Shown piece after piece: positions 36,251-49,209 of a stretch of DNA of 64,000 nucleotides. The notes under the pieces are model-generated. The model made no database searches. It saw nothing but the letters and a program-made list of their open reading frames with translations, and had not been told where the DNA came from. The position numbers were made by a program, and so were the translations under genes. The stretch comes from Epiperipatus broadwayi (Eukaryota; Onychophora; Udeonychophora; Euonychophora; Peripatidae): contig JAQFVV010006255.1 of NCBI GenBank assembly GCA_028023455.1, positions 6,616,501 through 6,680,500 on the forward strand, given 5' to 3'. Every line of letters starts with the position of its first letter. Position 1 is the stretch's first letter.

Positions 36251-37285
36251 TGCGATTATTAATATTATATTCTATAATATGTTTTTTTTATTTTTTTATA
36301 ATCCCATCAGAATATCTATGACTTAAATATTATTTCCCACGCACATACTCTTTCACATTATAATTCATGAGTATACATTATATAGCAGGTTGTAAACATA
36401 AAACCCTTTTTTTTTAATTTTATTTATTTCTTTTAATCATATGCAAATATTAGCATTAGTATTTCTTATTTAAAAAATCCTTATCACTAAAAAATGTAAA
36501 ATTAAAATCTCTTTTACCTTTTTTTTTTTTTCCATTTCAAAACATTTTTTTTTTTTAACATTACTGTCATTATCCTGTATGTAGATTTTGTTCCTAGTGC
36601 GCGGAATGTCTTTCTTCTTTTCATCCTATTCTATACATGATATAAACAAAAAAATAAGCATACATGTACAATTAACTGACCAAAACCTCGCTTGTTTAGT
36701 TTCTTGTTCTATGCGCATAATCTGGCTCTCCACGAAAATACCATGAGCAAACGTTTCCTATTTCTCCTTAGTAAATCTTCACATTATAATGATTATTATT
36801 ATATCTTTTCTTTTCAATGCAAACTTTCACAAGTTTCATTAAGATTTAGGCAAATTTTATTTTGTTTTTTTCTACAGCATTTCTCCTTCTCTGGTTATTT
36901 ACTACACTTTGAAGGTTTGTAAACATATTTTAATAAGTTTGTCTAATCCTTGAGCTCCAACTCAATGTCATTTATAGCTTGTAAGTGCCAGCAGTTTTTG
37001 GGTGTTTTAAAATTCAAAATGGTCACCAAGCACGTACTATATCAGCACCCTTTTTTTTTTCAAATAGAAGCTTAATCTTAGCTGTACTTTGGAAATTATT
37101 GCTTAAACATCAGTCAAACAAATATATGCGTCCTCAATTTATCATTATTAACTCTTGAATTATTTTTAGCATTTGATTAAGTAGTTAAATAGGTTTTTTT
37201 TAAAAATTCTCTTAAAAAATTTTAAATGGCTTTTTTTTTAAAATTTTATAATGAATAAAGCACATATATTTTCATAAATAAAGCG

Positions 37286-37358
37286 AATGTTTCCCCATGT
37301 TAATGCAGTCAAAAAGCATATATCTTTCCATAGTAATGTTTCCCCATGTTAATGCAGT
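37286..37358 (+). repeat. 24-bp direct repeat, spacing 49 bp
   Basis: AATGTTTCCCCATGTTAATG plus CAGT occurs exactly at 37286-37309 and 37335-37358. A small duplication of unknown origin. Confidence 0.9.
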
Positions 37359-37359
37359 T

Positions 37360-40300
37360 AGTCTTATCTATAACGTTGTTTTTCCTTTCTCTTGGTTATT
37401 CTGGCAAGAATAGCAACTTTCGTTTTCTTTCTTAAACTGATCCTAGCTAGCATTTTGATTATAAATAGATTATCAAGGCTGGAAATTAGATGCAACAAAG
37501 AAATTGGTTTATTCACACCATAGGTTTAAGAATCTTTTAAAAATATTTCATCTCTTTGGATAGCTTTGTAAATACAGTATACATTTTTTTTCTTTGGTTT
37601 ATTTAATTAAGACTTCAATATTTTAACTTTTATAACTCGAAAAAAAAAACTTAATCTCACTATCTGATTGTTATATTTCTTTCTTTTTTTAAAAAAAAAC
37701 CATCTGATAGTTTTCTCTTTTAAAAGAAAACCGGGAAATGTAACATTAGAAAGTCATTTACTGAAATCTGATTGGTTGACTCTCCCATCATTTTGTCCAA
37801 GTTTTTTTTAAAAAAAACAAAATATTTCTGGTATTCCTGTTTGAAATAATATTGAAACATAAAATGAAATTGATTTAAATCAAAACTTAAAAACCAAGTT
37901 TTTTCAGATTGTATTTTGAATCTGTGATACTATTAATTAATTTAACCTATAAACTTTATAATAAATATATAGACTTTATTATTAAGCTTAGTTTTGAAAA
38001 TTAAAACAATTATCTTCTGATAAATACTTTTTCTTTCTTTCGTTAAATACAATTCTATTTTTAACTTTTGAAGAAATATAGCGTTAAATAATTCAAAATC
38101 AAACTTGTACACAACGATGTTTAATTAGATTTACCACTCTTAAATTATACAGCTAGAATTATAAAATTTATATTAAATATTAAGATTTATATTAATATAA
38201 CTGATTATAAATAATAACAATTATTCATCTTTATAAAATTATCTTTTTAAAATTATACGTATTAAATCATTTATTGCTATATTATCCAAGTTTTATAGAC
38301 TTAATATTATCTTGATTATAAATTTAAAATTTTGGAATTACAGTTTATGTTTTATATGCCATTCTTACTATGGATAACTGATCAAAACATTACAATATAT
38401 TTATAAACTTTCTAATATTTACTTTCAGATGCATATTTTTTATTTTCTAAATTGAGCATTCTGCATATATTAAAAAAATACAAGATGTTAAGCTTTTGAT
38501 ACTTTTATATATTGAGATGATTATGAATTGGATCAGAATAATAATATAAAAATTAAAGCTAGAGTAATATAAAAGTAGACAGAGAATTAAGCTATAAAAA
38601 TAACAAGAAATAAATATTTCAGTACATTATGGTCACAAATGTTTAAATGAAATGCAAATAAAATGACTAAAAATCTGAATGTAACATGTGTGTGTTAGGG
38701 CTTAATATTTATAAAGCAATGAATAGTCTTTGTGTTTACTTATTTTATTGTTTGAAGCACTTTGATTTTGTAAGACAAATCAGAAAGGGAGTAGTGTGTT
38801 CAACTTTTAGAATTATCCAGGGTTGAAAATTGAAACAATTGTAATAGTTAATATTTATATATAAATTTTGTAGTGCAAGCTAAAATTGCATCTTTAATTT
38901 AAAAAATAAATGGTTTGCTATTACATATACAGTCTCATTTTGTAATAGAATATTTGATGATTGCCAAAATTACATTTCAGAACATTAAATGATAATTTAT
39001 GGGCTGAATTAATTAAATAATTTTCATTTTCTGTTAAAGCTATAATGTAAAAATAAATATTAAGTATTGATTTTTAATTTGCATAAAATTAAAAGTTACA
39101 ATTTGGAAGACAACCAATTGTGCTTGCAATCAACAAGTTAATTAATAACTTTAATAAACAAAGTGAAAGGTCAAAGATGATTTTGAAATAATAACTTTGG
39201 AAAATATGTTTTTGATCAACATATGAATGTTAATGAAAAAGGGCTATAAAAAGCAGTTCAAAGAGGATATTAATAGAGAATTCAGTGTTCACTTTAATTC
39301 ACTCAAGTCAAAATTTAATACTCAGTCATATAAAATTCCATATTAATAGTCGCTGCAGATAATGAATTTATCCTAATAAGAGAATACCAACCTTACCAAT
39401 TGGTCTTCAAAAAATAAAGAAGCAAGCCATCAATTAAGAAACACATTTTTCATTATATTCACTAATTATGATAATGACAATTCTTGATTACATTTGAAGC
39501 ATTTTCCAATTATGTAATATCTAGAAAAAAATGGATAATTTCCCAAGACATAGAGTAAGACCTTAAGATGTAGCCCTACCTATTATATTTAACAGATGTG
39601 TTAACATTATCCATGTTGATCTGTTTTGATGCTCTTGTGTTTATTTACCATAAGCAAGACTTATGAACATTAATGAATTAATGAAACAAACTTGCAGTGA
39701 ATCAATGGCTAAAATCACACATGGATCTAGATAATGATACTAAGAAAATGAATCATATTTTGAAACAAAGTAGATGTTGATATTCAAGAAAACCATAAAT
39801 AAATTGATATCTATGCACAAAACTCCTACGTAAATAATATTGGTAAGAAATTTTATCATTTAAATTTGAAAAAGTCTAGATTTTAAGCATATATAAGTTG
39901 AAATTTATAAGAAATTTTTGCATTTATTTATAGATATGGAATAATTGGGGTTTTTTTTCTTTGATATTTTGGGATGTTTCAAGAGGAAAATGTTAAGTTA
40001 TTAATTTCAGAATCTTTCTTTATTCTAACATATGTCCTGTATACTAATGTTTAAGTTGTATCAGAGGTAAATCCTAATATTTGTCATGTATTTTAAAGTT
40101 CTTTATTTAATAAGTCATGAATATGGTATACATGTTATATTGAAAGCATAAAAGGCAGTAATAAAAATGAATTTTTTTTAAAAAAAAACTATCTTTTCTG
40201 TGGATGTTTTTATTAAGATAGTCGTGTATTACATTAGCTCAGAAAAGAATTAAATTATTTATAGTTGAATTACAAAAAATTTAATAAATAATAATTTTTC

Positions 40301-43300
40301 ATGTATTACTAGGTGATAAAGTAAAATAAAACAAATTATTATTCTACTAAAAAATAAATATTCAAATTTTTATGTTTGTTCATTTGCATAAATTCACCAT
40401 TGTGCATTCAGCTTTAGATTGTAAAGAAGAAAGAAACCACTTCATCATGCAGACAAACAAATGTATGCAAATTTGAATTACAAATACAAACAAGGGAAAA
40501 ATCAATATGAAAGAATAAATATACATCTGACAAATGTATGTCATTAAAGTATCGTAATATACACACATATGTAATATGATGTTGTTATATCAATAATGTT
40601 ACCAAATTTATTAAACCAGCCTATTCTTTATTTATTTCTATTCACATATATGTATATGTTTCTTCCATAATTTAATTAGTTAAATATATATTATATTGTA
40701 TGATTATTATTCTCAATGTTTAAGCTTTATGTTAACAAGAATCCAAAAATAATAATGGAAAAAAATTAATATTAGTATAGAAAGATTAAAATTATGTCTG
40801 TAGAAGAGCCTTCATTTTTTTTGAAGATCCATGCCCTAATACAATGATTCTTATCAGTATTAGTACAAATAAAAAAGCAGTCTTTAGCAAATTTTGTGAC
40901 CAGTAATCTGGTTTGGCCATCAGTAGCTTGAAAATATGTATTTGATAGTACACCTTATTATGATAAATTAATTCAGGCATCAATCGTGTACATTCTACTG
41001 TATCATTACAATTGATTCATTAATGCCCCATTCCCAGTATTTTTCCAGTTTCCTCTATCCATTACAAATAATTCCCAATGCAAAGCATAATTCTGAGAAT
41101 CACCAGATATCATTTATTTTTATGATTTTTGCCTTATATTGTCTTCATTTTCTCTCCCTCTTACATTATATTTCACATTAGATATTGATATATCTATTAT
41201 AAATATTTTGTATATATATATAATGTTTTTAGAATATCTATTTTTTATTTCATTCATTGAGAGATTTTAGATTTTTCACTTTATATTAGATAAAACACAT
41301 ACATTTTTTTTTTTCTGTTTAAAAAAATACATTTTTTTTAGTTCTATACTTATACAAAATTGTGCAATGAAATGATTAATATTAACATAAAACTATTCAT
41401 TTTAACTCTCTTCTCTATAATATTTATTCATCCTATATTTAATATTGGGCACTATTTTATTACAAATCATTTCTTCCTTCTTCCATTTGGTTTTATGGTC
41501 ATATTTATTATTATATATTAATTGTTATTCTGAAATATTTCATAAACTGTCTAAATCTTGCACCTTAATTTCTAAATAATATTATTATTTTTGTACAATG
41601 AAAGAAAATAATAATAAATTAACAGTAGTTAAATGGATTGTTTTTACTAAATTCAATCTATCATAGAGGGCATGATACTTCTTATAATTTAATTTCATTT
41701 TAACTGAATTAAACACATTTATAAACAACTATGTATAATTAAACTAGTAATTAAATGTTTAAAGTGAGTGATTTTTTTAAAATCTACTTGTAATTCCAAT
41801 GATTTTTATGATCACATATGGTATTACAATTTAAAAGGGCAAGGGAAAATAAAATAAATATATAAATAGCATCATAAAATAAAACATTTGCTTTCTTTTT
41901 TAAGATAATAGTTCAGATAACCATGGCTTATATTTCAGTTTTTAATTTTTTTTTTTCACAGAATCTATTGAATAAATTAGTATTACTTAGATGAAATGCT
42001 TGTAAAAAGAGGTTATATGATAATTAGTTTTAATTGCCATGATTAAATTAACCTTAAATTAAAAATTAATCTTTAAGAAAACACTTCGTTCAGATTTTCT
42101 TAAAGTAGAGCCATTCAGTATGGAAGTACTAAATATTATATTCTATAAATCATTGTCATAAAATAAATCATTTTATGACAAAACTTTAAAAAAGATGACT
42201 AAACACCATGTGAGAATTTTTCTCAAAGATAGCCAACTAATGTTTCAGTAAAATGTTTCTCTCTTCATTAAGATTAATGTATTAAAAGTACTGTTCATAT
42301 TATATATATATATATAATTTCCAAGCCTTGATTTGCTGATTAGAGAAATTTCCTAAATTCCTAAATGAGTCCACTATGAACTGTAGTTCTATAAAAGGTC
42401 AGCTAAAAATTATTCATTATTCTACTTTATTATTTTTCTTAATTCATAAGATTCTGCTTAATTTTGATTTCACTTATTCTGTTATGTCTGCTGATCTGAT
42501 TTGTATTCTGATCCTGCTGTATTTACTTGTGCCCATTGAGGATGAACTCAAAATTTGTACCAGTTTCTATAGCTAAAGCTATGTGTTGCTAAGGTAACTA
42601 AAGATGAACTTCATTCCAGCATGAATCTCTAGCCAGCATATGTTAATCTTACCTAACTGATCACCTAAACCATCCATCTGCCAATGTTCTAGAGCCCATA
42701 ATATCCATGCACTTCTCACCATCCATGAAACAAAAGAGTCTCCACAAATTATATCAACATGACAAGCATATGTACACATTCATACACTACTAGTACAGAA
42801 AGTAATGGCCCAATACTCACTTCACTCATACTGAAGGTTAAACCTTTACATGAACTGTTCTGCAGATATATCAGAAGGCCGGTGAGTTATAGACATAAGG
42901 ATATATTTTTTTTATATATTTCAATTTTATTGATATGTAATTATATATTTGTTTTATAAATTTTATTCTTTTGTAGATATGTTATATAATTATAATTTTT
43001 TGAGTAAGTTTTAACTGCATCCATTAATTTCTTTTAAATTTTGAAGTAATTAATTAAGTTTAATAAATCTGCTATGGTTTCTAGAATTATTCCCTGTAAA
43101 GTAATAGAAAATTATTTCAAGATTATTCCCCACCTTTCATTTTGAGATTTTTTTAGTCAATCTAATTAAAAGTAAGAAAGAATTTTGGGTACAGATCTGA
43201 TCTTCTATCTACATTTCCATTTCCACTTTAATCGAGTCTTTAATCACTAGGATGACAAATTGAAAAGTTATAGATTTCTTTCCAAAAATGGTGATTTATC

Positions 43301-43365
43301 TTAATAATAGTAATAATATTATTGACTAAATTGATAAATTTTTTGTTTAATCTAATACTTCTTAG
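37360..43365. other. Intronic AT-rich DNA, nothing recognised
   Basis: Mainly low-complexity A/T DNA. A more complex patch at 42580-42880 (CATCCATCTGCCAATGTTCT) may be an old repeat fragment. No domain, RNA gene or clear repeat pair was identified. Confidence 0.45.
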
Positions 43366-44740
43366 TATTAGTTTTTATTGACAACAGATCTTTGTTTTTT
43401 GGCAATCATTTGTTCAGTTTAAAGATAAAAAAGGGGAGAGAGGGATCATTATGGTAAGGGAAACAACAAAAAAAATTAGCGATTTATAAAATAGTAGATC
43501 AATTTCAAAGAATCATTTTATTTATAATTGAAAAAAATCTGTTTGGAAATTTGGATTGTTCTTTTTTTGTTTAGTTTTAAAAAGTATGGGGCAGGGGGAC
43601 AGAACTAGTCACTGTATTACGACTAAATTTATAAATACTGTAATTTACTTTTTATTGACAGATGCTTTTTTTTTGGCTAACAAACTTTTTTTTTAATTTT
43701 TTGGGGGGTGAACCTTGATTTCTCTTTGCAATTTCTAATTGGACTTAAAGAAAAGGGGAGAGAAATGAGGGTGGTGGAGAAAATGAATCAATTCTAATAA
43801 TAATCTAAAATTTGTTATTCTTGGTTTTCATTAACAAGTCTTTTGTTTTATTTATTTTTTGCCAATTTGTTGTTTCAATTTCCTTTTGAGTTTTCAGAAG
43901 AGAGGAAGAGTTTGGAATTTGTATTATTATTTTTTTGTGTGTAAAAAATTTACATTTTTTATTAAAATCTAGATTCATAAACAGTTTTTTTTGTGTGAGT
44001 GGTTATAAAAAAGGAAACATTTTCCCCATGCATTTCAAACCATAATTTACTTTATAGACATTAATTGATAAAGAAATACAGTTTCTTGTTCTTACATTTA
44101 AATAGTTTTCAGTTTAAAAAAAGTATAAATTAAATCAAGATTTTTTATTTTTTAATTTGTTGTTGTTTAAAAATCAGTTCATTTTTATTTGGAGTGTTTG
44201 AAATGAAGCTGAGAATTAATCAAAAAATCAATTCACCACCTTTCCCCTGCCCTTTTTAAAAAGATAAAAAGAATACACAGAAGCTGTTTAACAAGCAATC
44301 ACATCTGCCCTCTCTCTTTTTGAAAATCTAATAAGAAAGGAAAACTTTAAAAAAAAATTTTACAGACAAAATCAAATCTGTCCCTTATAAATCAAAATAG
44401 GTGGTTTGATTTTAGGAAGATTACAGAAGATTCCATTCAATCATCCTCCTCACTTTTTAATTATGGAAAAGCTAATAAGAAATAATAAATTTTACACAAA
44501 TTTTTAAAAAATAAAATAATGTCCAAAAAGAAATCTGTCATTTACAAATCAAAAGAAAAACTTTGAATTTCTTTTGAAGCAATCCATTTTGTAATCTGAT
44601 ATGTATACAATGGCGACAATGAGAAATCCAAAGAAAACTTACAATTGACAATTTTTTTTAAAAATTGAAAAACAAACAAATACTACTAAAAGTTTTCCAA
44701 AAAAAAAAGAAATCTGTTAGTGAAAAGTAATAACAACAGG
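43366..44740. repeat. Inverted array of degenerate tandem repeats
   Basis: Three + strand units start near 43370, 43655 and 43830 with TTATTGACAGAT or close variants, a TTTTTTGGC run, then a purine block such as AAAAGGGGAGAGA. From about 44220 to 44740 the same unit appears on the opposite strand (AAATCTGTC with CCCTCTCTCTTTTT). Individual units are about 150-290 bp and poorly conserved. The two halves face each other around about 44000-44200, so the whole can be folded into a long imperfect hairpin. Confidence 0.55.
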
Positions 44741-45940
44741 TTTTAGATTACACATTGAATTTATAAAGTACATCATATTATTATTCCGATCAATCATTTT
44801 TCTAAAGAATCTTCAAATGATCAACTAATCATTCCTGGATCATTTCATGACATCAAAGCAATGTTTAAAGTGTTAATAAAAGAAAAAGTGAAAAATTAGA
44901 TAGCTGATCAGATCAGTACCAAATTTTGTAAGTTTATAAAAAAAAAGAAATCTAGATTAATATCTCTTAATATATCTTTTAATTAATAATGCCTTAGACT
45001 TGACATATTCATTGTTTACTTGACATATGTGAATGTGTGCATAATAATTTTTATATAAGCATTAAACCATTTAAAGTATTGGCAGTTTTCTTTTGTTATT
45101 TGTATCATGCAAGGCTGAAAGTATAAAATAAAATTTATTTTTTGGCTTGTCTGTGTGCATGAATATAAATTGATTCCTAATCTATACCACACATTGGTTA
45201 ATTTATATATTCAGCCCTTGTATTTTTTTCTATGCTTACCATTATCTATAGGCAGATTTTGATATTTGGCCTAGAGTGCAGCAATGTTCTGCCCATGCTT
45301 ACTTATATACATTTTTATCTGTTTTAACCTGTGTTCATTTACTGCTTGAAATTGGTGGACATTTTGATGTTTACCTTGGGTTGAATATTTTTTGCAGGTC
45401 TTTATTATATTTCATTCTTTAACATGGGATACTCATGAGCCTTTATTATTGTTTGTTATATGCTTCTTCTCATGGCAAGGATCTTGCATCTTATATGAAC
45501 TTGTTAGTAAAATCAGCATGTGTGAACATTTATATGATAAAGTCTGCCAATATTTGATTCTGGATTAATGCTATAGAAAAGATATGTGTGCACATCTAAA
45601 ATTGTCAAGTATATGTAAAGTTCTATTATAGTAACATTCAATTTTTTTCAATGAACTAAAATTAACATTGAGAAGGATAATATAATTAATCAACTATCAA
45701 ATATATTGTCTATTTCTTTAAAAAGGGTTTGTAGTAAGATTTAATACTATATATATATGTGTGTGTGTGTGTGTGCTGCACACACAGATAATGAAGCTAA
45801 TATATATAATTGAAAGCAAATATAAAATACTATTTTAGCTAAGGGCTTTCAAGAGACTTCTTGCTCTCATATTTATAGCTACTATCTTGTTAGAAACTGC
45901 ATTGTTAGAAGGAAAATTTATGCAAAATAATGCAAATTAG

Positions 45941-46567
45941 TTATAACTCCCATTTTGGGGATAAGGCAAAGCAGGTTTCTCTTTGATTGATGGATTTAGG
46001 ATTGCTTGCTATATGTAATGCTTCTCTGATCTTGCATTTAGCATCGTGTCTTTCTGAATAAACAATGTTAGCAAACATAAATTTGAATATATGCCCTGTT
46101 GTTTTTTCATGGTCAACAAAGATGGAATTGCCTTCCTGTTTGGTTTTAGTTTTATTGTAAAGGTATTTATGCTGAGTCACTCTGTTGGCAATATTGGTCC
46201 TGGTTTCTTCATAATATGCAGCTAGGCAGTTAGCTTGTGGGCAGATCATTTTGTACATGACTTGAGGGGTGAGTTTAAGTGTGTTTTTGTCCTTGGAATT
46301 ATTGATAAGTCTGTTTGTATTAGGAGGTGATCGATATGTGATGGTGAAGTCCTTAGCAACTTGTTATTGAGATATTTGGCTAGGGTTGGAATGTATGGCA
46401 TGAGGATTCTTGGCTTGTTGTCCCTTGGTATGGTTGTGGTTAAGACTAATGTAAGTTGTTGGTTTTACTATTGTTAATAAATATTGTTGTTGATTATTAG
46501 ATTTGTTTAACATTACTGTTGTCTGACCTGTCAAATGTTTACTTAGAAAAGAATCTCTGTTTTCCAT
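45941..46567 (-). pseudogene. Penelope-like element GIY-YIG endonuclease remnant
   Basis: On the - strand a linker-like stretch (46364-46567) leads, after one stop at 46361-46363, into YKMICPQANCLAAYYEETRT (46192-46251) and ITQ-type text, then TGHIFKFMFANIV and KSINQRETCFALSPKWEL with a stop at 45941. Penelope-like retroelements carry this C-terminal domain, where the motif is usually YIGET; here YYEET replaces it, so catalysis is doubtful. The order, the CxxC-type start and the HTF..N-like middle fit. The reverse transcriptase is absent nearby, so only the 3' end of the element remains. Confidence 0.65.
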
Positions 46568-47112
46568 GATCTAGCAGCAATAATTGATCTATATATGATG
46601 AGACAGCTGTGGTAGCCACTTGTAATGAATATCCATATCAACTAATTATAAATATTCTAGACTAGAGGTCTAGTAGCGCTCTCTGTTGAAGGATATTAGG
46701 TAAAGGCTATTCAGTATAATAAATATATATATAAATTTTTAAATTGTAATAAAGATAAATAATATCAATAATAATATATAAATTAATCATTATGTTGGAA
46801 TCATTATCAACTCAAGTCAGATAAACAAAAAAAAAGCAGAGATCCCATGATTCTGTAAAAACAGTGTATGTTGACAATAACAGATTGACAATTTATCTTA
46901 AGATGGTACAATAAATAAACAATCTGCTAAAATTGATATACACAGTTCTTGGAGAATCATGTAATCTCGGCTTTATTGTGTATGTGTGTAACTTCAATTG
47001 ACAATGATTACTAGGTAATCAAAAGTACTTCTGCTTAATATTTAAATTATTATTGGTATTATTTACTGTTATTATAATTTAAAATTTTCATGTAGTTTTT
47101 TTTAACAGGTAA

Positions 47113-47114
<2 letters not shown>

Positions 47115-47162
<48 letters not shown>
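47115..47162. repeat. (AT)n microsatellite
   Basis: 48 bp of uninterrupted TA repeat. Shorter ones occur throughout, for example 45752-45761 and 48205-48220. Confidence 0.95.
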
Positions 47163-47286
47163 GTTAATTTAAATTTAAGCCATTTATAGAAATTGGTTAT
47201 GATTTTTGAACAGTAGTATCTGATGAAAACACCAATTGATGGATAGATATATATATATGGATATATATTTAGGTCATAACCAATAT

Positions 47287-47444
47287 TATCAGTAGTCTAG
47301 AAACCAGTAATTACACCATCAAACATATCAATGAATTTTCTATTTAAACACCATTGCTATGTCAAATTGATCATTACAATGGTGTTTGAATAGAAATTGC
47401 ATTGATATATGTGATATGTCGACTGATTCCCAAGCTACTGATGT
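47287..47444. mobile_element. Compact hairpin element, about 70-bp arms
   Basis: The left arm 47287-47356 and right arm 47377-47444 are inverted (CTATTTAAACACCATTG at 47340-47356 opposite CAATGGTGTTTGAATAG at 47377-47393; outer parts ATCAGTAG and CTACTGAT). The loop is 20 nt. Imperfect outside the inner 35 bp. Probably a small foldback MITE. Confidence 0.75.
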
Positions 47445-48477
47445 CAGGCATGACAGAAACATACATCTAGTAGAGATTTACAGATTTTTTTCATCAAACA
47501 TTTCCACTTGAAAAATCATCAGATATTTTTATAGGTGGTATAGGTAAAATTAATATTTAATATTGTTATATATTTATGTAATTTTTAATATCTATATAAC
47601 ACCTACATTTATACATAATCAAATACAAAGCATATTTATATATTTGCACATAAGAATGACTATTAATATAGAAGAAAATTTTTGGTATGTAAATAATTAT
47701 TAAAAAAAACTATATAAATGGAAATAATCTGATTTAATGTATTGTCAACTGTAGAGTGGAAGCTAAATAATATAAGTAAAATAAAAATATCTTACTTTAG
47801 TCATTTAAAAAGACCTGTTGTTCTCAACCTGCCACTAGACTGTTTAAACATCACAAAGCAACTAATGACATGATATTATTTTATATAACATTCTTCCATT
47901 ATGTAAGTACCTACATATGTGATTTAAGGTCTCTATCTAAAAACAAAAGACATTATTTACTAGGCTTACCAATTGCTATTTTGAAAGAATTGGAATTTTT
48001 CTCATTTCTGTTTTATTCTCTAGTGAAAAAATAGTTAGATATCTATTTATCATACAGAATTGGATGGCTTAATTTTGATTGAATCTTGAAAAAAATGTTC
48101 AGTTTTTATCTGGTCTGAATTAAGACCACGTTATGAATTTGTGCTTGCTATAAACATATGTATGTGTCTATATTTGCACGTATTTGTGTGCAGGGTGGGA
48201 GATATATATGTATATATATTAATATATGTGTATATAAAAATGTTATAGTTTTAATTAAAGTGGATAAAATGACATACAAATTTGAGCATATGACTAAGTT
48301 TAAATTACACTTATAGTAAATTTATTATAATAATGTTAATGTATATATTGCTTTGTAGCTTTGTTTTAATTTTTAACTGCAGAATTTCATTACCTTATTC
48401 TAATGTTAGTGACTTTTTTTATCATACTATTAAACTTGTTATATTTAAATACAAGTATATTATTTATATTTTTAATC

Positions 48478-48700
48478 TAGATGGAAGTAGATGGGATTTG
48501 AACCCAGACTTAAGCTCCCTTTAGTCATCAACTCCTTCTTGTATAACTGATACACATGACCACATAATGTGGAAAAGATAAATAATCTCTAATATACATA
48601 TTTTGTGCTGAACTGAGCACTGATTATATATGTAGGAAATGATGATCAGAACCAAGAGAGCTTAAAAGTCTGGGTTCAAATCCCTCTAATTATATTAAAC
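48478..48700. repeat. Inverted pair of tRNA T-arm-like motifs (SINE-like)
   Basis: GGGATTTGAACCCAGAC with TTAAGCTCCC (48493-48519) and its inverse AGAGCTTAAAAGTCTGGG followed by TTCAAATCCC (48657-48684) each contain a pol III B-box-like core (GGTTCAAATCC). Between them lies ACATATTTTGTGCTGAAC, which resembles part of the dispersed repeat at 60974 and 63148. Either two SINE heads in opposite orientation or a hairpin element. Confidence 0.5.
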
Positions 48701-48952
48701 TTGTTGTAAATCACTCAATCTGATATATAAACAATCACAGAGCTTATTAAAATTATAGCGTAGAAAATAATTGTAAAAAAAACGGCAAAAAAAGAAAAAG
48801 AAATAGTTTTATCATATTTGTAAATTAAACTTTTTTTAATCATTATTTTAAAGTGAAATAATTGCAATAATATAATTATATATAATTCATATGTTAGCCT
48901 CAAATAAATAAATTTGCTAAACGTTAAACATGATGTTCTGTATTTTTTTTAG

Positions 48953-49209
48953 GTTTTATATCACATGTTTGAGTCTTACAGTGCAATGGGTCAAGAGAAT
49001 ATTATGGCAAAGGATGTGATTGCTGGGATTGGATCATTTTTTATTGTCGCATTAGGAGGAACACTGATTGGAGTCGTATGGGCAGTTCTTATCGCATTTG
49101 TTACAAAATTCACTGAACACGTTCGAGTTATTGAACCTATTTTTGTTTTTGTCATGGCTTATTTGTCATATTTAAGTGCAGAACTTTTTCATTTTTCAGG
49201 CATATTGGC
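48953..49209 (+). CDS. SLC9A: Na+/H+ exchanger (SLC9A/NHE), internal exon B
   Basis: 257 bp: 85 codons plus two bases of a split Ala codon. It begins VLYHMFESYSAMG, directly continuing exon A's AVTV, and carries the helices GIGSFFIVALGGTLIGVVWA and, after the cytoplasmic loop TKFTEHVRVIEP, IFVFVMAYLSYLSAELF followed by HFSGIL. These match transport-domain helices of plasma-membrane NHEs; the text around the first helix is very like insect Nhe2. The acceptor is TTTTTTTTAG at 48943-48952 and the donor GTAAGT at 49210. No stop, gap or frameshift, so the gene looks active. Confidence 0.96.

Larger units (their letters stand above)
18611..48952 (+). other. Exchanger intron, 30.3 kb, repeat-filled
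   Basis: Bounded by GTAAGT at 18611 and TTTTTTTTAG at 48943-48952. Phase 0. It contains no further exchanger exon: the proteins of the two flanking exons join without a gap relative to NHE family sequences. Transposons inside are listed separately. The stretches not listed (18680-18955, 19214-19984, 20966-22711, 23031-26298, 28210-29664, 30079-31628, 32101-33550, 37360-43365, 44741-45940, 46568-47114) are AT-rich and show no gene. Confidence 0.9.

Noticed and set aside
42579-42779. Tryptophan-containing - strand open frame (66 codons)
   Set aside because: Slightly more complex DNA than its surroundings, but no recognised domain; more likely a repeat fragment than a gene.
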